A stretch of DNA of 64,000 bases, from the NCBI GenBank assembly GCA_963774625.1, contig CAVZFQ010000018.1:372001-436000 (forward strand). The letters are read 5' to 3'. Numbering within the stretch: the first letter of the stretch is position 1; each line of letters starts with the position of its first letter. The DNA comes from VAXT01 sp963774625. Its GTDB lineage: Bacteria; Actinomycetota; Thermoleophilia; Gaiellales; Gaiellaceae. The translations under genes and the position numbers were made by a program. Positions 60,458 through 64,000 of the stretch are shown piece by piece. The notes under the pieces were generated by a model. That model was not told the DNA's origin. It saw only the letters and a program-made list of their open reading frames with translations, and searched no databases.

Positions 60458-62094
60458 GCCGCGCTCGGCTCGTCCCCTTCGTCGAGCAGCGGCGCCGTCT
60501 CGTGGATCGGCTCGCTGGGCGCGTCCTGGATGACGTCGCTTCCGATGAGGACTTCCTCGGTTGCCGAGTCGTCTTCGGGGCCGGCGTCCGGCATGCCGCT
60601 CTCACCGACGGTGTCAGGCACCGGCTCCTCCTGCGCGGCCGCCACGACTTCGGGCTCCCGAATCGCATCGCCGCTCTCGTCGACCTCGCCCTCGACTTCG
60701 GGCCGCAACACCGCAGCCGCCGCTCTCAGTCTGACCTCGGCGGCCACCTCGGTCTCGACGTCGGTGTCCGTCTCCTCGGGCTCCTCGCTGCGAACGGTTT
60801 CGATCGTCCGCACTTCCTCGCCCGCGGCCTCCCGCTGCGCCATCTCCTGGTGAGCGGGGATGCCGCAGAAGCGGGATCCCGGCAACGTCGTGTTCGGGCA
60901 GCGTTTGCCGTTGGCGAGCACCGCGACACAGCGGCCGGAGAAGTCGGCGCCTGCGCCCTCGTCGCCGACGAAGGCAGCCTCCGCCTCGGCCTGCGCGAAC
61001 TCCTGGTCGGACTGGATGTCGACCTTCCAGCCGGTGAGACGGGCCGCCAGTCGGGCGTTGAGGCCTTCCTTGCCGATCGCCAGCGCGAGCTGGTCTTCCG
61101 GGACGACGACGGTCGCCTCCTTGGTGTCGTCGTCGACGAAGACCTCGCGTACGCGCGCGGGCGACAGCGCCTTGGCGATGAACCGTGCCGGCTCCGTGTT
61201 CCACGGGATGATGTCGATCTTCTCGCCGCGGAGCTCGGAGACGACCATGCGCACACGCGAGCCTCTCGGCCCGACGCACGCGCCGACCGGATCGACGCCC
61301 TGAGCGTGCGACTCGACGGCGATCTTGGAGCGATAGCCCGGCTCGCGGGCGACCCCGCGAATCTCGACGAGGCCGTCTGCGATCTCCGGCACCTCGAGCT
61401 CGAACAGCGTGCGGATCAGCTCCGGGTCGCGGCGCGAGAGGATGACCTGCGGGCCTTTCGTGCCCGAGCGCACCTCGGTGATGACCGCCTTGATGCGGCT
61501 TCCCTGCTCGTAGCGCTCACCGTCGACCTGCTCGGAGCGCGGTAGAAGGGCCTCCACCTTGCCGAGGTCGACGAGGACGTTGTTGCGGTCACCGGCCTGC
61601 TGGACGATGCCGGTCACGACCTCGGTGACGCGGTCGACGTACTCCTCGTACATCATCTCGCGCTCGGCTTCGCGGATCCGCTGCAGGATGACCTGCTTCG
61701 CGGTCTGCGCTGCGATGCGGCCGAAGTCGTGCGGGGTGACGTCTGCGCGCTTGATCTGGTCTTCGGGCACGTCCGACCAGTCCACGTTCAGGTCGTCGTC
61801 GTTGATCAGCGTGTGGGAGCGCTCGCCGTTCTCGACCTCGAGCGCCTCGAGCTCCGTGATCGCGCGCTCGCGCGCCTCTTCGATCAGGCGCTCCTCGATG
61901 TCCGCGGGCAGCTCGACCGAGTAGACGCGGAAGTCACCCTCGTCGTCGAGCTCGACCGTTGCGTGGCGCGTCGCGCCAGGCGTCTTCTTGTATGCCGCTA
62001 GGAGAGCGTCCTCGAGCGCGGCGATCAGCGTGTCGCCCTCGATGCCCTTCTCCTTCTCGATGACTCGAACGGCCTCGATGATCTCCCGGCTCAT
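60454..62094 (-). CDS. nusA: Transcription termination/antitermination factor NusA with extended C-terminus
   Basis: Binds RNA polymerase and controls pausing and termination. The order is an N-terminal domain (1-130), S1 (about 135-200), KH1/KH2 (about 230-345) with VGACVGPRGSRVRMVV and LAIGKEGLNARLAARLTGWKVDI. After the KH domains comes a tail of about 200 residues with a zinc-finger-like unit at about 389-415 (GRCVAVLANGKRCPN, then GSRFCGIPAH) and a Glu/Ala-rich acidic region. Most actinobacterial NusA proteins end soon after KH2. ATG 62094 is three bases after the rimP stop coordinate. Confidence 0.95.
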   Translation of the reverse strand: MSREIIEAVRVIEKEKGIEGDTLIAALEDALLAAYKKTPGATRHATVELDDEGDFRVYSVELPADIEERLIEEARERAITELEALEVENGERSHTLINDDDLNVDWSDVPEDQIKRADVTPHDFGRIAAQTAKQVILQRIREAEREMMYEEYVDRVTEVVTGIVQQAGDRNNVLVDLGKVEALLPRSEQVDGERYEQGSRIKAVITEVRSGTKGPQVILSRRDPELIRTLFELEVPEIADGLVEIRGVAREPGYRSKIAVESHAQGVDPVGACVGPRGSRVRMVVSELRGEKIDIIPWNTEPARFIAKALSPARVREVFVDDDTKEATVVVPEDQLALAIGKEGLNARLAARLTGWKVDIQSDQEFAQAEAEAAFVGDEGAGADFSGRCVAVLANGKRCPNTTLPGSRFCGIPAHQEMAQREAAGEEVRTIETVRSEEPEETDTDVETEVAAEVRLRAAAAVLRPEVEGEVDESGDAIREPEVVAAAQEEPVPDTVGESGMPDAGPEDDSATEEVLIGSDVIQDAPSEPIHETAPLLDEGDEPSAA

Positions 62095-62097
62095 TGT

Positions 62098-62540
62098 CTA
62101 CCTCTCCTCGATCAGATTGCTCCGCACGATGGACTCGTACGGAATGTCAACTTTTTCTTCGCCCGCGGCGACGCTCAGGCTCCGCTCGCCGGCCGCTACG
62201 ACCTCACCGCGGAAGCGCTTCTTGCCCCGGATCTCGGCTGAGGTACGCACCGCGACCTGCCGCCCGACGGCCCGCTCGAAGTGCCGCGGCTCGCGCAACG
62301 GCGGCTCGGTTCCCGGAGACGAGACGTCGACCGAGAAACGGTCGAGGTAATCGCGCAGGACGTGCGTCACACGCTCGCAGAGCGAGTGGTCGACGCCCTT
62401 GCGGATGGTCGATGAAGACCGTGAAACGCTCCGGGCCCGGTGAGCTCGACGGCGAGCACCTCGACGCCGGGCACGCTGCGCTCCACCCGAGGCGCAACCT
62501 CGCGGTACAGGGTCTTTTCCTTGTCATAAAGCGCTGTCAT
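62098..62540 (-). CDS. rimP: Ribosome maturation factor RimP, frame interrupted twice
   Basis: Needed for 30S assembly. ATG 62540 gives TALYDKEKTLYREVAPRVERSVPGVEVLAVELTGP in frame 1, RFTVFIDHPQG in frame 2, and VDHSLCERVTHVLRDYLDRFSVDVSSPGTEPPL through SLSVAAGEEKVDIPYESI in frame 3 (shown in parts). Removing one base at 62433-62435 and one at 62396-62398 gives a single protein of about 146 residues of normal RimP layout. The rimP-nusA order confirms it. An intrinsic terminator ends three bases before the ATG. Confidence 0.9.
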
Positions 62541-62543
62541 CTC

Positions 62544-62567
62544 AAAAAAAAGGGGCGCGGCGCGCCC
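62544..62567 (-). terminator. Intrinsic terminator abutting the rimP start codon
   Basis: On the minus strand GGGCGC-GCC-GCGCCC (62567-62553) is followed by C and eight T (62551-62544). The rimP ATG is at 62540. It has a canonical GC stem and T-tract, the only such site I found in the window. It would act on RNA entering rimP-nusA-infB. Confidence 0.75.
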
Positions 62568-62651
62568 ATTTCGATACTGCTGAAATGTGGTGGAACCAGG
62601 ATAGCAACGGAACGTCTCCCCGGCACAACCGCGGCCGTTGACAATGCATCG

Positions 62652-63455
62652 ATGGCACGGCCCGACCTTGCGGTCCAACTCGCCGAGTCGCGTTACGACG
62701 CTCCGGGCTTCGCCGCGACGTACGACCGTTACCGGCCCCGACCTCCCGAGGTGCTGCTCGACATGCTGCCTCGGCTGGCCGGCGCTGCGCGGCCGCGCCT
62801 GGTCGTCGACCTCGGAAGCGGGACCGGGCTCTCCACGCGGGTGTGGGCCGAGCGCGCTGAGGAAGCTGTCGGAATAGAGCCGAACGACGCGATGCGCGTG
62901 GAGGCGGAATCTGCCACGCAGGCCGCGAACGTGCGCTATCTCGGAGGGTCGTCGTACGAGACAGGCCTCCCCGACATGTGCGCCGATGTCGTCACCTGCT
63001 CGCAGTCCCTGCAGTGGATGGAGCCCGAGCCGACATTCACGGAGATCGCAAGGCTCCTGCGGCCCGGCGGGGTCTTCTGCGCGTACGAGTACCGCGGCCT
63101 CACCACCGGCAGTTGGGCGCCCGAAGAAGCGCTCGAAGCGACCATGGCCGCCGCGACCCGGATCGGGGGCGTGCGAGGACTCGCCAAGCACAGCCGGCGC
63201 TTCCCCCCTTCGGCCGAGCGCCTCGAGTCGAGCGGTGTCTTCCGCAGCGTGCGCGAGCTTTCGCTCCATAGCGTCGAGCAAGGAGACGGTGAGCGGCTCG
63301 TCGGTCTCACACTTGCGCTGGGAACGGTGCGGCGGACTCTCGACGACGGGGCGACCGAGGAGGAGCTGGGGCTCGACCGTCTGCGCCAGATCGCCTCGAA
63401 GCTGCCGGAAGGCCCGTGGGTGTGGGAATACCGAGCCTGGCTCGGGCTTCGCTAG
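62652..63455 (+). CDS. Class I SAM-dependent methyltransferase
   Basis: The 267 residues start MARPDLAVQLAESRYDAPGFA. The Rossmann SAM-binding motif is LVVDLGSGTGLSTRVW (about residues 51-66), then VGIEPNDAMR (acidic loop) and VVTCSQSLQWMEPEPTFTEIARLLRPGG in part, as in the UbiE/Methyltransf_11 group. The substrate is unknown. It is on the opposite strand to its neighbours, divergent from rimP by 111 bases. The ATG at 62652 is used; the TTGACA at 62638 is too close to be its promoter. Confidence 0.85.
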   Translation: MARPDLAVQLAESRYDAPGFAATYDRYRPRPPEVLLDMLPRLAGAARPRLVVDLGSGTGLSTRVWAERAEEAVGIEPNDAMRVEAESATQAANVRYLGGSSYETGLPDMCADVVTCSQSLQWMEPEPTFTEIARLLRPGGVFCAYEYRGLTTGSWAPEEALEATMAAATRIGGVRGLAKHSRRFPPSAERLESSGVFRSVRELSLHSVEQGDGERLVGLTLALGTVRRTLDDGATEEELGLDRLRQIASKLPEGPWVWEYRAWLGLR

Positions 63456-63462
63456 GCGGTGC

Positions 63463-63900
63463 TCAACTTTCGAGAATGATCGTGACGGGCCCGTCGTTTG
63501 CGATCTCGACGAGCATCCGCGCGCCGAACACGCCCGTCTCGACCGGCACGCCGAGAGCTTGCAGCGCGGTGCCGAACGCTTCGTAGAGATTTTTGGCCTC
63601 ATCAGGTGGCGCCGCTCCCGCGAAGCTCGGCCGGTTCCCCTTGTCGGTGTCGGCGATCAGCGTGAACTGGCTGACGACGAGGACGGCGCCGTCGACGTCC
63701 TGGACGCTGCGGTCGAACTTGCCCTCTTCGTTCTCGAAGATCCGTAGGCGCGCCACCTTTCCGGCCAGCCGTTCGGCATCCGCCGGCTGGTCATCCCGGG
63801 CCACGCCGAGCAGGACGCAGAGCCCGGGACCGATCTCCCCCACCACCCGGTCGTCGACTCGTACTCGCGCTTCCGACACGCGCTGCACGACCGCGCGCAC
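63463..63900 (-). CDS. dtd: D-aminoacyl-tRNA deacylase
   Basis: Removes D-amino acids (and glycine from tRNA-Ala) from mischarged tRNAs. The 145 residues have MRAVVQRVSEARVRVDD, the catalytic VVSQFTLIADTDKGNRPSF and the cross-subunit IANDGPVTIILES with the Gly-cisPro-type motif. The GTG at 63900 is three bases from the stop coordinate of the next gene. Convergent with the methyltransferase gene. Confidence 0.95.
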   Translation of the reverse strand: MRAVVQRVSEARVRVDDRVVGEIGPGLCVLLGVARDDQPADAERLAGKVARLRIFENEEGKFDRSVQDVDGAVLVVSQFTLIADTDKGNRPSFAGAAPPDEAKNLYEAFGTALQALGVPVETGVFGARMLVEIANDGPVTIILES

Positions 63901-63902
63901 GG

Positions 63903-64000
63903 CTACGAGAGGTCGCGAATCCGGGACGTGTAGCGCTCTTTGCCGGGCACGAGCGCGGCCGCGAGCTTGTAGTGGCCGTTGGCCTCGGCGTCCTTGCCCT
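63903..64000 (-). CDS. 3' end of an unidentified gene
   Basis: The last 31 codons of a minus-strand gene whose start lies beyond the window: GKDAEANGHYKLAAALVPG, then KERYTSRIRDLS and the stop. The helical, Ala-rich pattern would suit a TPR-like repeat protein, but this is too short to assign. It would be upstream of dtd in the same transcript. Confidence 0.5.
   Translation of the reverse strand, partial: GKDAEANGHYKLAAALVPGKERYTSRIRDLS

Noticed and set aside
62638..62643. TTGACA as promoter of the methyltransferase gene
   Set aside because: It lies 9 bases before the ATG, which leaves no space for a -10 element and leader.
1..64000. tRNA, rRNA or tmRNA genes
   Set aside because: No cloverleaf-like or conserved rRNA stretch was seen by eye on either strand; a covariance-model scan would be decisive.

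Overview
The window is GC-rich and densely packed. Gene content points to a high-GC actinobacterium, most likely class Thermoleophilia (Gaiellales/Solirubrobacterales-like). The supporting evidence is an FtsR-type MerR regulator, MurT/GatD, RNase J together with RNase Y, two RpoD-like sigma factors, an LL-DAP aminotransferase, a DapF in which both catalytic cysteines are serine, many GTG/TTG starts with GTGA stop/start overlaps, and palindromes of the type GTGCCAGGCAC. This placement is inference; no rRNA or tRNA gene is present to test it.

Layout. 0-4.7 kb: 3' part of an ftsR-like gene, apt, an inserted-looking 1.1 kb module with a secreted cupredoxin-like protein bounded by a 22-bp direct repeat of the apt 3' end, several small unknown or membrane proteins, and a GNAT acetyltransferase. 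4.8-12.2 kb: two RpoD-like sigma factors, a CpsB/CapC-type PHP phosphatase, a lone class II glutamine amidotransferase, an HNH-repeat-only protein, and a large membrane GGDEF/HD-GYP protein. 12.4-17 kb: a secreted S8 peptidase with WSD repeats, murT-gatD and a Nudix hydrolase. 17-30 kb (minus strand): dut, hflX, dapL, dapF, miaA, a tyrosine phosphatase, miaB, rny, recX, recA, thpR, cinA and a rodZ-like gene, mostly overlapping and probably co-transcribed in blocks. 29.7-37.4 kb: a BMP-type nucleoside ABC importer (lipoprotein, double ATPase) with two tandem permease pairs. 37.7-49.7 kb: ftsK, an unknown helical protein, rnj, a membrane HD protein, dapA, dapB, an M16 peptidase, pnp and rpsO. 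49.8-52.7 kb: a four-gene membrane cluster (anchored cupredoxin-like protein, polytopic protein, 43-residue peptide, YtkA/CopD-like protein) that looks copper-related. 52.8-64 kb: a gamma-glutamyltransferase, ribF, truB, nrnA-type DHH phosphoesterase, rbfA, ylxP, infB, ylxR, nusA, rimP, a methyltransferase, dtd and the 3' end of one more gene.

How it works together. The window holds much of the lysine/DAP route (dapA, dapB, dapL, dapF), an RNA decay set (RNases Y and J, PNPase, NrnA-like), the rimP-nusA-ylxR-infB-ylxP-rbfA-nrnA-truB-ribF translation block, and a recA-recX-cinA-thpR block. Candidate RNA regulation includes an intrinsic terminator abutting the rimP start codon, a structured rpsO leader, and a stem-loop between the transporter lipoprotein and ATPase genes.

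Sequence quality. At least twelve places, in nine genes including likely essential ones (pnp, miaA, rimP), need exactly one extra base removed to restore one reading frame. All have the same sign, which indicates sequencing or assembly insertions rather than gene decay.
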